A DNA stretch of 64,000 nt, taken from contig CAVUVM010000003.1 in the NCBI GenBank assembly GCA_963744935.1, positions 186,001 through 250,000 on the forward strand, given 5' to 3'. A program made the translations under genes and the position numbers. Below are positions 40,893-50,776 of the stretch, one piece after another (positions within the stretch are counted from its first letter, which is position 1; every line of letters starts with the position of its first letter). The stretch comes from Bog-473 sp963744935 (GTDB lineage: Bacteria > Actinomycetota > Acidimicrobiia > Acidimicrobiales > RAAP-2). Under the pieces are notes generated by a model. It saw only the letters and a program-made list of their open reading frames with translations, did not search any database and was not told the DNA's origin.

Positions 40893-42725
40893 TCAGCTCG
40901 CCGAGCCGGCCGAGCCGGCCGAGCCGGACGAGCCGGGCGAGCCGGACGAAGGCGGCGCCACCACCCGGATGCCGAGCTCGGCCAGCGAGGCCGCGGGCAG
41001 CGGCGTCGGCGCCCCCGTCAGCGGGTCGGCCCCCGACTGCGTCTTCGGGTAGGCGATGACCTCGCGGATGTTCTCCTCGCCGGCCAGGATCGCCACCAGC
41101 CGGTCCAGGCCGACCGCGAAACCCGCGTGCGGGGGTGCGCCATAGCGGAACGCACCCAGCAGGAAGCCGAAGCGCGCCTCGGCCTCCGCCGCCTCGATAC
41201 CGAGCGCAGCGAACACCCGCTCCTGCACGTCCCTGCGGTGGATACGCACGCTCCCCGACCCGAGCTCCCACCCGTTGAGGACGAGGTCGTAGGCCTGCGA
41301 GCGGACCTTGAGCGGGTCGGTCTCGAGCAGCGCCATGTCCTCGGGATACGGCATGGTGAAGGGGTGGTGCGCCGGCTGCGGCCTGCCGTCGCTGCCCGCC
41401 TCGAACATCGGGAAGTCGACGACCCAGACGTAGTGGTGCGGCCCCTCGCTCACGGGCGGCCCGCCGATGGCGTTGCGCAGCGTGCCGAGCACCGTGCACG
41501 TGAGGTGGTACTGATCCGAGACGGCCAGGATGAGGTCACCTGGTGCCGCCTTCGTCACCTCCAGGACGCGCACCACCTCCTGCTCCGACAGGTGGCGCGC
41601 CAATGGCCCGTCCAACCCGGGGCCGAGCATGGGGCCCGGGCCCGGGTCCACGCCCCCGTCCTCGACCACACGGAACCAGGCGAGGCCGGCGGCGCCCGCG
41701 CGCTTCGCCTGCTCGACCAATTCGTCGAGCCGCTTGCGAGGGAACGCCGCACCACCGGTGACGACGATGGCCTTGACGCACGGTGAAGAGAACGCCTTCA
41801 CCTCGGTCTGCTCGAACACCGCGGTGAGGTCGACCAGCTCCATGCCGAAGCGCAGGTCGGGCTTGTCGGTGCCGAAGCGGTCCAGCGCGTCGGACCAGGT
41901 CATGCGCTCAATTGGCGGGGGCCGCTCGCCGGTGGCGGCCTCGGCCGCATCGAGCACGGCCTCGGTCACGTAGCCCATGACGTCGTCCTGGGAGGCGAAG
42001 GAGCACTCCATGTCGAGCTGCATGAACTCGAACTGGCGGTCGGCGCGCAGGTCCTCGTCGCGCAGGCAGCGCGCGATCTGGAAGTAGCGGTCGAAGCCCC
42101 CGACCATCAAGAGCTGCTTGGCCAACTGGGGGCTCTGGGGCAGCGCGTAGAAGCTGCCATGGTGCAGGCGCGACGGCACCGAGAACTCGCGCGAGCCCTC
42201 GGGCGTGGGCGCCCACAGGATCGGAGTCTCGATCTCCGCGAACCCCTGCCTGTCCATGGCCGTCCGCAGCGCCGCGTTGACCCGCGCCCGCAGCCGGAGG
42301 TTGCGCTGCATACGCGGCCGTCGCAGGTCGACGTAGCGGTAACGCAGGCGCACCGGCTCGTCGGCCTCGGCGCGGTCGTCCACCGGGAAGGGCGGCGGCT
42401 CCGCCTCGTTGAGCACCTCGACGATGCAGTCGCCGATCTCCACCTCGCCCGTCTCGAGCCCGGGGTTCACGGTGCCCTCGGGGCGGAGGCGCACGGTGCC
42501 GGTCACGGCGATCACCCACTCGCTGCGGACGTCGGTGGCGCCGTCGACGACGCACTGGATGATGCCCGAATGGTCCCGCAGGTCCACGAAGGCGAGGTGC
42601 TCGCCGTGCTCACGGCGGCGGGCCACCCAGCCGCAGAGCGTGACGGTCGTGCCGACGTCGGCGGCGCGCAGCACCCCGCACAGGTGGGTGCGCAGGGCGG
42701 TCGGGCGGTTCTGCTCGGTCGTCAT
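40893..42725 (-). CDS. aspS: aspartate--tRNA ligase
   Basis: Class IIb synthetase of 610 residues of the long bacterial type. OB-fold anticodon domain: VTLCGWVARRREHGEHLAFVDLRDHSGIIQ. Catalytic motifs include LRYRYVDLRRP, FAEIETPILWAPTPEGSREF, FDRYFQIARCLRDEDLRADRQFEF, the GAD insertion, and PPHAGFAVGLDRLVAIL. The last ~20 residues are a Ser/Gly/Ala/Pro run encoded by a 9-base tandem repeat. Whether it also charges tRNA-Asn (GatCAB route) cannot be told from this window. Confidence 0.96.
   Translation of the reverse strand: MTTEQNRPTALRTHLCGVLRAADVGTTVTLCGWVARRREHGEHLAFVDLRDHSGIIQCVVDGATDVRSEWVIAVTGTVRLRPEGTVNPGLETGEVEIGDCIVEVLNEAEPPPFPVDDRAEADEPVRLRYRYVDLRRPRMQRNLRLRARVNAALRTAMDRQGFAEIETPILWAPTPEGSREFSVPSRLHHGSFYALPQSPQLAKQLLMVGGFDRYFQIARCLRDEDLRADRQFEFMQLDMECSFASQDDVMGYVTEAVLDAAEAATGERPPPIERMTWSDALDRFGTDKPDLRFGMELVDLTAVFEQTEVKAFSSPCVKAIVVTGGAAFPRKRLDELVEQAKRAGAAGLAWFRVVEDGGVDPGPGPMLGPGLDGPLARHLSEQEVVRVLEVTKAAPGDLILAVSDQYHLTCTVLGTLRNAIGGPPVSEGPHHYVWVVDFPMFEAGSDGRPQPAHHPFTMPYPEDMALLETDPLKVRSQAYDLVLNGWELGSGSVRIHRRDVQERVFAALGIEAAEAEARFGFLLGAFRYGAPPHAGFAVGLDRLVAILAGEENIREVIAYPKTQSGADPLTGAPTPLPAASLAELGIRVVAPPSSGSPGSSGSAGSAGSAS
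40901..40945. repeat. 9-bp tandem repeat at 3' end of aspS
   Basis: About five copies of (C/A/G)CGAGCCGG encode the Ser-Ala-Gly / Ser-Gly-Ser tail of AspRS. Similar 9-base units occur in ruvA at 57959-57985. Copy number is likely to vary by slippage. Confidence 0.6.
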
Positions 42726-42730
42726 GGTGC

Positions 42731-44075
42731 TCAGAGGCTCTCGGCGTCACTCGACGGACGCTCGGCGAAGAAGGCCGTGAGGGTCTCCACAATGGCAGCC
42801 CGCGGCACACTCCGCTGCGCTTCGTCGCTGCGCAGCGGGCGCAACCCGACGGTGCCCTCGGCGAGCTCCTGGGGCCCGACGACGAGGGCGACCAGCGCGC
42901 CCGAGCGGTCGGCGGACTTGATCTGGGACTTCATGGAGCGTCCGTCGAAGGCCCGGTCGGCCCGCAGGCCGGCGCGGCGCAGCTCGGTGGTCAGCATCAC
43001 GGCGGACTCACCACCGGCGGTGTCGATCACGTAGACGTGCAACGGGCGCTCGGCCACCGCGGCCTCGGTGCTGAACACGTCCTCGGCGTCACAGGCCAGG
43101 AGCACCCGCTCGATGCCGATGCCGAACCCGATGCCCGGCGTCGGCTCCCCGCCCAGCAGCTCGACCAGCCCGTCGTAACGCCCGCCCCCACCCACGCCGT
43201 TCTGTGCGGCGTCGAGCGCGTCGGCTGCGAACTCGAACGTGGTGCGCGTGTAGTAGTCGAAGCCCCTCACCAGGCGGAAGTCGATGGTGTACGCGACGCC
43301 CAGCGCGTCGAGGCCCGCCCGGACGCGCGGCGAAGTGTGCCGCGCAGGGTTCGCAGAGGTGGTCGAGGAAGCGCGGCGCGTCCTCGGTGGCCGCCCGGCA
43401 CTCGTCGGTCTTGCAGTCGAGCACGCGCAACGGGTTGTCGAGGTGGCGGGCCCGATGGGCCGGGCAGAGCTGGTCCGCCCGCTCGGCCAGGTAGGCGGAC
43501 AGGAGTGCGACGTAGCCGGGCTTGCAGACGCTGTCACCCATCGAGTTGAGCTTGAGCGTGACGGCGCGCAACCCCAGTCCGGCGAAGAAGTCGTGGGCCA
43601 CGGACACGACCTCGACGTCGAGGTCGGCGTCGGCGGCGCCCAGCGCCTCGACCCCCAGCTGGTGGTGCTGGCGGTAGCGGCCGTGCTGGGGGTTCTCGTG
43701 GCGGAACGACGGCGCCACGTACCAGGCCTTCCACGGCGGCACCGGGTGGTGCTGGACGAAGGCGCGGGCGATGGGTGCGGTCCCCTCGGGGCGCAGCGCC
43801 ATCAGCTGGCCGTCGCGGTCCTCGAAGACGTACATCTCCTTGCCGACGACCTCACTCGCCTCGCCGATGCCGCGCAGGAACACGCCGGCGTGCTCGAGCA
43901 CGGGCGTGATGGTGAGTCCGTACCCGGCCGCCTCGACGAGCCCGCCGAAGCGCGCCACCGTGCGCTCCCAGCGGGCCGACTCCGGCCAGAGCACGTCGTG
44001 CATGCCCTTGGGCGTGCGCATGGGTGTGCCCTTGGGCTTGGGCATGCGCGTGGGCGCGGACGAGCCTGCGCTCAC
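42731..44075 (-). CDS. hisS: histidine--tRNA ligase, frame interrupted
   Basis: Class II synthetase. The first part (TPKGMHDVLWPESARWERT, LRPEGTAPIARAFV, WYVAPSFRHENPQHGRYRQHHQLGVEALG, CEPCAAHF) is in the frame from 44075. Near 43324-43333 one extra base in a GC run moves the rest (VRAGLDALGVAYTIDFRLVRGFDYYTRTTFEF, GGGGRYDGL, GIGFGIGIERVLLA, anticodon domain) into the frame ending at 42731. Histidyl-tRNA synthetase is essential, so a base-call error is likely unless a second copy exists. The N-terminus has a short duplicated Lys-Gly-Thr-Pro segment, and the exact start is unsure. Confidence 0.88.
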
Positions 44076-44096
44076 AGGATGCTCCTCACGGCGGGG

Positions 44097-46388
44097 TCAG
44101 GCCTTCTTGCCAGGGAGCTGACGATAGGCGTCGAAGACCCCGTCGAGGTGCTTCAACGCGTTGATCAGCGAGTGCAGATGGGTCGGGTCGGCCAGCTCGA
44201 CGTCGAAGGCCATGCGGCTCACCCGGTCCGGCGTCGTGGCGGTGCGGGCGGCCACGATGTTGAGGTGGTGCTCGGAGACGACCTTGGACACGTCGGCCAG
44301 CAGGCGCGACCGGTCGAAGGCCTGGACTTCGATCGTGGCAACGAACACCCCGTCGTTGCCCCGGTCCCACTCCACGTCGATGAGGCGCTCCTGCGAGCGG
44401 TCGGCCAGCGCAGCCGCGTTGGCGCAGTCGGCCCGGTGCACCGAGACGCCGCGGCCCTGGGTCACGAAGCCCACGATCTGGTCGCCCGGCACCGGGGTGC
44501 AGCACCGGGCCAGGTGGATCATCACGTCGTCGAGGCCCTCGACGTAGACGCCGGTGCCGGTCCGGCGCACCTGGCGGGGCCGGCCCGTGCCGGGCAGGAC
44601 CGTCGTCGGGAGCTGCTCGTCGGCGTCGCCCCCGCCGCGCAGCGCCTTGGTCAGGCGCTGGACGATCGACTGTGCCGAGACCTGGGATTCGCCGATGGAG
44701 GCGTACAGCGCGTCGAGGTCGGCCAAGTTCATCGACTCGGCCACTTGCTGTAACGCAGTCGACCCCAGCAGCTTGTGCAGCGGCAGGCCGTCGCGTCGCA
44801 GCGCCTTGCCCAGCTCCTCCCGGCCGTTCTCGATGGCGTCCTCCCGGCGCTCACGCGAGAACCACTGGCGGATCTTGTTGCGCGCCCGCGTCGAGGCCAC
44901 GATCTGCAGCCAGTCCCGCGACGGGGCGGGCGTCGACGACTTCGAGGTGATGATCTCGACCGTGTCCGCGCTGCTCAGCTGCGTCTCGAGCGGCACCAGC
45001 CGGCCGTTCACCCGCGCCCCGATGCAGCGGTGTCCCACCTCGGTGTGGATGGAGTAGGCGAAGTCGACCGGGGTCGAGCGCGCCGGCAGTGCGATCACCT
45101 TCCCCTTGGGCGTGAAGACGTAGACCTCGTCCTGTTCGAGGTCGAGCTTCAGCGCCTCGAGGAACTCGATCGGGTCGTCGGTCTGGCGGTCCACGTCGGC
45201 GATCCGCTGCAACCACGCCATCTCCGAGGAGTGGTCCTCCTTGGACTTGTAGCCCCAGTGCGCCGCGATGCCGTACTCGGCCCGGTGGTGCATCTCGTGG
45301 GTGCGGATCTGCACCTCGACCGGTTTGCCCTCGAGCCCGATGACCGTCGTGTGCAGCGACTGGTACATGTTGAACTTGGGCGTGTTGATGTAGTCCTTGA
45401 AGCGTCCTTGCACCGGGGCCCAGATGGCGTGGATGGCGCCCAGCGCGGCCCAGCAGTCCTTCTCGGACTCCACGACGACCCGGATGGCGACCAGGTCGTT
45501 GATGTCGTCGAATTCCTTGCCGCGGACGACCATCTTCTCGTAGATGGACCAGAGGTGCTTGGGCCGGCCGGTGACATCGGCGGCGACGCCCATCTCCTCG
45601 AGCCGCAGGCGCACGTGGACGAGCACCTTTTCGAGATACTCCTCACGTTGTGGCGCCCGGGCCGCCACCATCTGCTCGATCTCCGCGTACCGCTTCGGGT
45701 GCAGCGTCGCGAAGGCGAGGTCCTCGAGCTGCCAGCGCACCTGTTGTACACCGAGCCGGTGGGCCAGCGGCGCGTAGACGTCGAAGGTCTCCTGCGCGGT
45801 GCGCCGCTGCTTCCACTCGGGCATGACGGCGAGCGTGCGCATGTTGTGCAGCCGGTCGGCCAGCTTGATCAAGAGGACACGCCAGTCGTCCGCCATGGCG
45901 ACGAGCATCTTGCGGATGGTCGCGGCCTGCTGGGCCTCCTTGGAGTTGAACTGGAGGCGGTCGAGCTTGGTGACGCCGTCGACCACCCGGGCCACCCCGT
46001 CGCCGAACGTCTCCTCGATCCCCTCGAGCGTCAGCCCCGTGTCCTCCACCGCGTCGTGGAGGAGCGCGCCGGCCACCGTCTGGGCGTCCAGGCCGAGCTC
46101 CGCCACGATCGTCGCCACGGCGACCGGGTGGGTGATGTAGGGCTCGCCCGAGCGCCGGAACTGCCCCTCGTGGGCCACCTGCGCCGTCCGAGCCGCCTCG
46201 ACGATCAAGTCCGTGTCCTCGTCGGGCCGGTGCCGGGCGAACTCGGCGAGCAGCGGTGCCAGAAGCTCGTCCAGGGTGCGGTCCTGCTCGTCCGCCTGGT
46301 CGCGCCCGTGCACCCGCTCGTCCTCGTGCAGGGCGTTCGTCGTCGCGTCGGCCTCTTTGGTGGGCGTCGCCCGGGTCAGGGCCACCAT
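44097..46388 (-). CDS. rel: bifunctional (p)ppGpp synthetase/hydrolase
   Basis: Long RSH protein of 763 residues. Hydrolase HD domain: YITHPVAVATIVAELGLD, GALLHDAVEDT, KLADRLHNMRTLAVM. Synthetase domain: RFKDYINTPKFNMYQSLHTTVIG and EVQIRTHEMHHRAEYGIAAHW. Then TGS (VYVFTPKGKVIALPARSTPVDFAYSIHTEVGH), a helical/CC region (ARCCTPVPGDQIVGFVTQGRGVSVHRADC) and a C-terminal ACT domain. RFKD in the synthetase loop and the intact HD motif fit a bifunctional Rel. The upstream secDF and downstream hisS arrangement is conserved. Confidence 0.96.
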   Translation of the reverse strand: MVALTRATPTKEADATTNALHEDERVHGRDQADEQDRTLDELLAPLLAEFARHRPDEDTDLIVEAARTAQVAHEGQFRRSGEPYITHPVAVATIVAELGLDAQTVAGALLHDAVEDTGLTLEGIEETFGDGVARVVDGVTKLDRLQFNSKEAQQAATIRKMLVAMADDWRVLLIKLADRLHNMRTLAVMPEWKQRRTAQETFDVYAPLAHRLGVQQVRWQLEDLAFATLHPKRYAEIEQMVAARAPQREEYLEKVLVHVRLRLEEMGVAADVTGRPKHLWSIYEKMVVRGKEFDDINDLVAIRVVVESEKDCWAALGAIHAIWAPVQGRFKDYINTPKFNMYQSLHTTVIGLEGKPVEVQIRTHEMHHRAEYGIAAHWGYKSKEDHSSEMAWLQRIADVDRQTDDPIEFLEALKLDLEQDEVYVFTPKGKVIALPARSTPVDFAYSIHTEVGHRCIGARVNGRLVPLETQLSSADTVEIITSKSSTPAPSRDWLQIVASTRARNKIRQWFSRERREDAIENGREELGKALRRDGLPLHKLLGSTALQQVAESMNLADLDALYASIGESQVSAQSIVQRLTKALRGGGDADEQLPTTVLPGTGRPRQVRRTGTGVYVEGLDDVMIHLARCCTPVPGDQIVGFVTQGRGVSVHRADCANAAALADRSQERLIDVEWDRGNDGVFVATIEVQAFDRSRLLADVSKVVSEHHLNIVAARTATTPDRVSRMAFDVELADPTHLHSLINALKHLDGVFDAYRQLPGKKA

Positions 46389-48152
46389 CTATCCAGGGTA
46401 CCTGCCTGCGCAGTGGCGAAATCGCCACGGTCGCTGGTTGTTGCGCGTCAGCGCCGCCGCTTGCCCTTGCTCTTGCGTGGTCGGGGCCCTTGGGCCGCAG
46501 ACCGTTGCGACTGGCCGCCCTGAGCCGGTGCCTGACCCCCGCCGGTCCCCGCGCCGCTCCCACCGCCACTTCGCGTGCCGCCGCCGCCGTTGCCGCTGGC
46601 GCTTGTCCCGCCTACTGCCACTGCCACTGCCACTGCTGCCACTGCCACTGCCATCGCCGCCAGTGCCCCCAGCGCCGCCACCCGACCCCGAACCGCCCGC
46701 CGGCGGGTCCATGACCGCTGTCCCCGTGCCCGCTCCGCTGCCGCCACTCCCCGATCTTCTACCGGAACCTGGCCGGATCGGCCCGCTGCGCTTCGATCCG
46801 CCGGACCGCTGCGCCGCAGCCGCACCTCCCCCGCCCCGGCTCACCTGGCCGGACGCGGCCACGCTCATCTGGGTGCTCATCGTGGCGGCGTCGACTGCCG
46901 AGTACCACGCTCCCGTCTCGCCCCGCTTGGCCAGGCGGCTCTCGATGGCGACCCAACGGTCCTCGCGCTCCTTCATGAGGCAGAGCACGGGTGAGGCGAT
47001 GAAGATCGAGGAGTAGGCACCCGAGAGGAGGCCGACGAAGAGGGCGAGACCATAGGACTGCAGCGTCGTCGCGCCGAGTAGCTGGGCGCCGATGAGGAGC
47101 ACGGCGAGGACCGGGAGGATGGCGACAGCCGACGTGTTGATTGAGCGCGCCAGCGTCTGGTTCATGGAGAGGTTGATGAGCTGGGGATAGGTCATCCGCC
47201 CGCTGCTCCCGATGCCCTTCGTGTTGTCGCGCACGCGGTCGAACACGACGACGGTGTCGTAGAGCGAATACCCGAGGATGGTGAGGATGGCCACGACGGT
47301 GTCCGGCGTCACCTGGAAGTTGAAGATCGAATAGATGCCGATGGCCACCAAGACGTCGTGGATCATGGCGATGAACGCGGCCAACGCCATCTTGGGCTCG
47401 AAACGGATACTGATGTAGATCGCCACCACGATGAAGAAGATGATCAGGGCCTCGATGGCCTTGTTCGTGATGGACGATCCCCAGGTCGGTCCGACGGTCG
47501 TGACGCTGATCTTGTCCTCGTGCGGCGTCGTAGGCAGCTCGCCGGCCTGCGTGGTGGTCGTCGTCGTCTTCGCCGCCGTCGTGGTGGTGGTGGTCGGCGT
47601 CGACTTTGGTGCGTGGGCTGCGGTCACCTTGAGCATCGCCGCCTGCACTGCGATGTTCACGGCCTTCTGCTGCGCCTCCGAGAGGTGGTTGAGGTCCGAC
47701 TGGACGTCGAGCGTCTGGTTGCTCCCAGTGCCGAGCAGTTCGACCGTCGGGTCGATCACACCAGTGCCCTTTATGGCGTCGACCGCTTGGGCCTGCGTCA
47801 CGCCGGGCGCCGCAATCTGCCACTCCGTGCCGCCCTTGAATTCGATACCGAGATTGAGCCCGCCGCGCAGGACGATGGAGATGATCCCGAGCACGATGAT
47901 CAACGTCGAAATGCTGAACCAGATGCGGCGCTTGCCGACGAAGTCGAAGCGGGTCTCGCCACGGTAGAGACGGGAGATCGGTCCGTGTCCACGCCTCGGC
48001 TTGGCCAGGAGCGCGCGTGCCGCATCGTCGAGCGAGACGAGCTCTTCCTCGTCGAGCGACTCGGTATCGACGCTCTCTTCGAGGCGCTCGACGTCCTCCT
48101 CGGGAACGTCGTCGAGGGAGCTGCCGTCGTCGTGGCCGTTGCGCTCGCTCAT
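46389..48152 (-). CDS. secF: protein-export membrane protein SecF (C-tail frame doubtful)
   Basis: RND-like accessory subunit of the Sec translocon, helping proton-driven protein export. TM1 is in RIWFSISTLIIVLGIISIVL, followed by NLGIEFKGGTEW, a Thr-rich external loop, and the helices of the C-terminal half: YISIRFEPKMALAAFIAMIHDVLVAIGIYSI, GYSLYDTVVVFDRVRDN, SINTSAVAILPVL. The ~120-residue tail is Gly/Ser-rich. As read it runs to 46389, abutting rel. In the neighbouring frame the tail ends at 46448 with PRPRKSKGKRRR, a more SecF-like end, so an indel within the Gly/Ser repeats near 46600-46680 is suspected. ATGA overlap with secD. Confidence 0.88.
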   Translation of the reverse strand: MSERNGHDDGSSLDDVPEEDVERLEESVDTESLDEEELVSLDDAARALLAKPRRGHGPISRLYRGETRFDFVGKRRIWFSISTLIIVLGIISIVLRGGLNLGIEFKGGTEWQIAAPGVTQAQAVDAIKGTGVIDPTVELLGTGSNQTLDVQSDLNHLSEAQQKAVNIAVQAAMLKVTAAHAPKSTPTTTTTTAAKTTTTTTQAGELPTTPHEDKISVTTVGPTWGSSITNKAIEALIIFFIVVAIYISIRFEPKMALAAFIAMIHDVLVAIGIYSIFNFQVTPDTVVAILTILGYSLYDTVVVFDRVRDNTKGIGSSGRMTYPQLINLSMNQTLARSINTSAVAILPVLAVLLIGAQLLGATTLQSYGLALFVGLLSGAYSSIFIASPVLCLMKEREDRWVAIESRLAKRGETGAWYSAVDAATMSTQMSVAASGQVSRGGGGAAAAQRSGGSKRSGPIRPGSGRRSGSGGSGAGTGTAVMDPPAGGSGSGGGAGGTGGDGSGSGSSGSGSGSRRDKRQRQRRRRHAKWRWERRGDRRGSGTGSGRPVATVCGPRAPTTQEQGQAAALTRNNQRPWRFRHCAGRYPG

Positions 48153-49774
48153 GAGCCGCCTCCGGCGACAGCGCCGACCGGGAACTGAGCCGGGGTTTGT
48201 GGTCCCGCCCCGAGCCCGCTCGCGATGCTGAAGGTACCTGACCCCTGCATCCGCGGGCTCTGGCCGAGCAGGATGACCAGCGGACGTGTGTAGAACCAGG
48301 TGACTGCCATGTCCATGATCGTCGAAAGGCCCAGGAAGAAGGCAAAGCCCTTCACGTCCCCGACCGCCACGAGGTACAGCACGATGGCGGCGAGCAACGA
48401 GACGAAGTCAGCGGCCCACACAGTGCGCCATGCGCTCTTGAAGCCGCGGTCGACCGAGGTACGCACCGAACGACCCGATCTGGTCTCGTCCTTGAGGCGT
48501 TCGAAGTACACGATGTAGGAGTCGACGGTGATGCCGATGGAGACGATCAGACCCGTGATGCCGGCCAGGTCGAAGCTGGGCGCCGCCGACGTGTGCCCCA
48601 GCGCGGAGATGATCGCCCACAGCATCAAGGCCGTGAGCACCAGGCCCGAGATCACCACGAGGCCAAGCGCTCGGTAGTAGAGCAACACGTAAAGGAGCAC
48701 CAGGATGAGTCCGGCGACGCCGGCGCCGAGGCCGGCGACAAGCGCCGAGTGGCCCAGCGTGGCCGAGACCGTCTGTGACGTCGCGGCCTTGAGCGTCACA
48801 GGCAGGGCGCCGTAGTTCATCGCCTGCGCCAGGTTCTGCGCATCCTGCTGAGTCAAGCTCCCAGAGATCTCGCCCTTGCCGTCGAACGAGGTGAAGGTCG
48901 CCTGCGTGGGCTGGATGATCGGAGCCGAGTAGACCTTGCCGTCGAGCTCGATACCCAGCGGAAGGTGGAAGTTCTCGCTGGCGACCTTGTCCCAGAGAGC
49001 CGAGCCGGTGCCTGTCAGGTTGTAGTCGACCACCCACTGGCCGGTCTGGTCCTGAGTGGCCTGGGCACTGGCGATGGAGCGTCCCGTCATCTGCGCTGGA
49101 CCGAGGACACAGCGCAGATGCTCGTTTCCCTCGTTGCACGCGCCATTGATGCCTGGGAGAAGAACCGTGCTGCCGCCGTAGTTTGGCTTTTCGGTGCTGG
49201 TCGAGGGGTACGCCTCGTATTGGGCATCTGGTTGCACGGGGTTCGAGTTGAAGCCGGACGGCGAACTGCTGTCCGGCTGAACGTTCAAGCTCGATGTGGT
49301 GATTTGCGACGACGACTGGCACGGGGGGATCGTCTCGATCCCCGGCTGCCCGGCGGTCTTCGAGTTTTTCGGAACCGCCTGAGGAGCGGCCCAGCACTCG
49401 AGCGGGCGGAAATACATGCGCGCCGTCTGCCCGATCTCCTGCAACACCTGCTGGGCGTTTGTGACGCCTGGGATCGACACCGAGATCTGCTTGGTCCCTG
49501 TCGACTGAACCTGGGCACCGGACACGCCGAGCCCGTTGACCCGCAGGTTCAAGATGTTGACCGTCTCGTCGAGGTCACTCTGGCTGATGTGCTGGCCTTG
49601 GGCGGTGTAGACGACGGACACACCGCCCGCCAGGTCCAAGCCCAACCGTGGCGACCAACGCGCGAAGAACGTCGCGGCGAACGCGCCGAGGGCAATTACC
49701 ACCACGACGAGGACGCTGATGATCATGTTGCGACGCTGCCGTCGCTGCGCCCGTCCCCCCGCCTTGGGGCTCAC
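48149..49774 (-). CDS. secD: protein-export membrane protein SecD
   Basis: Partner of SecF, 541 residues. TM1 ISVLVVVVIALGAFAATFF, then the family motif RLGLDLAGGVSVVY, a P1 periplasmic domain (VNILNLRVNGLGVSGAQVQ, ISVSIPGVTNAQQVLQEIG, FDGKGEISGSLTQQDAQNLAQAMNYGALPV), and five C-terminal helices with DLAGITGLIVSIGITVDSYIVYFERLKDE. The GTG start overlaps the yajC stop. It forms the yajC-secD-secF unit. Confidence 0.95.
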   Translation of the reverse strand: MSPKAGGRAQRRQRRNMIISVLVVVVIALGAFAATFFARWSPRLGLDLAGGVSVVYTAQGQHISQSDLDETVNILNLRVNGLGVSGAQVQSTGTKQISVSIPGVTNAQQVLQEIGQTARMYFRPLECWAAPQAVPKNSKTAGQPGIETIPPCQSSSQITTSSLNVQPDSSSPSGFNSNPVQPDAQYEAYPSTSTEKPNYGGSTVLLPGINGACNEGNEHLRCVLGPAQMTGRSIASAQATQDQTGQWVVDYNLTGTGSALWDKVASENFHLPLGIELDGKVYSAPIIQPTQATFTSFDGKGEISGSLTQQDAQNLAQAMNYGALPVTLKAATSQTVSATLGHSALVAGLGAGVAGLILVLLYVLLYYRALGLVVISGLVLTALMLWAIISALGHTSAAPSFDLAGITGLIVSIGITVDSYIVYFERLKDETRSGRSVRTSVDRGFKSAWRTVWAADFVSLLAAIVLYLVAVGDVKGFAFFLGLSTIMDMAVTWFYTRPLVILLGQSPRMQGSGTFSIASGLGAGPQTPAQFPVGAVAGGGS

Positions 49775-50367
49775 GCTTCCTCCGGCTCCCCGCTTCGATC
49801 CCCTCCGCTCGTCGCGTTGTCGCCGCCGATGTCGTCAATGTCCCCACCGACGTCGTCGATGTCCTCCCCCCTGCCCTTGTTCGCACTTTTGATGGTGCCG
49901 TTGGCTGAGTTCGTGGCGGTTCCGTTGGTGCCCGGCGACTCGTCCTCTTCGGGCTCGTCGTCGACCGCGACGTCATGCACGTCGTCGACCGCCACGTCAC
50001 GAACATCGTCGATGCGCTCGATCTTGCGTGCGATGGCCTGGCGGACGAAGACGATGCGAGTGGGCTGAGGACCGTCGAGGTTCCCGTCGTCGCCCAGGGC
50101 TCCGGTCAGAAGCGTGTAGCGGTCGCCGTGAATCTCCAACACGGTGCCGATGACCCCCCCGACGGTCTGCACCTCGTCACCCACCTCGATCCCCGAGCCC
50201 TGCGCCTGGCGCGCGTTCCGCGCCTTTTGCTGTTGGGGCCTGATGAAGAAGAAGTACCCGAGGAGCCCGATGGCGAGCAGCGGTAGCAGGGTCAGCAGTG
50301 ACGAGCTGGAACTCGACTTTGAGGAGGACGCCACCACGAAGTGGAGGAGCGCAGGGGTTGGTGTCAT
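49771..50367 (-). CDS. yajC: Sec translocon accessory subunit YajC
   Basis: A 198-residue protein: a short Ser-rich start, one TM helix (LLTLLPLLAIGLLGYFFFIRPQQQK), the family motif RPQQQK...VGDEVQTVGGVIGTVLEIHGD, and a long acidic tail with repeated Asp-Val/Asp-Ile runs (DDVRDVAVDDVHDVAVDD; DIDDVGGDIDDIGGD). The tail makes it about twice the usual length. It is the first gene of yajC-secD-secF-rel; its promoter would lie in the non-coding stretch to its right. Confidence 0.9.
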   Translation of the reverse strand: MTPTPALLHFVVASSSKSSSSSSLLTLLPLLAIGLLGYFFFIRPQQQKARNARQAQGSGIEVGDEVQTVGGVIGTVLEIHGDRYTLLTGALGDDGNLDGPQPTRIVFVRQAIARKIERIDDVRDVAVDDVHDVAVDDEPEEDESPGTNGTATNSANGTIKSANKGRGEDIDDVGGDIDDIGGDNATSGGDRSGEPEEA

Positions 50368-50776
50368 GAAGGATCCTTGGACCGCAATCGGTTGCGAAGC
50401 GCCACCCTAGTGCCTGGGTCCACGGTCTCTTTGGCAGCTCCTGGCAGGGTGTATTTCCACTGGCCTGCTGCCGCTTTGCTGCAGCTTTGCTGCGCTTTCC
50501 TGCGGCTTGGTACCCCGCCCGACGCCGGGGGCGCTTCTCCGAGGGACCCGCCATTGCCTTCGCAGTCACACCGCTCCACGGCGGGACTCCCCTGAGGTGG
50601 GTGGCGGGGAGTTGACGGACCGAGAACCGGCCAGGGAGCGGAGTGAGAGCGGAGCGCCTCAGTGATGCCGGACGAGCGCCTGGCGACCGCCGACGGAGTG
50701 ACTGACCTGTGCCGCACGAGGGCCCAATTCGCCTCCCGGCGGGCTTAACGGACCTCCCTCGCTGGTATGGCGAAAT
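50368..50776. other. non-coding stretch upstream of yajC
   Basis: No gene is supported. The sequence has a CTTTGCTGC-type imperfect repeat near 50475-50500 and a GGAGCG-rich run near 50635-50665. The yajC promoter must lie here on the minus strand; no clear -10/-35 pair is visible. Confidence 0.4.

Noticed and set aside
44775..46523. A 582-codon plus-strand frame opposite rel
   Set aside because: Composition (Arg, His, Leu, Asp runs) is that of an antisense shadow of a high-GC gene; rel is fully conserved on the other strand.
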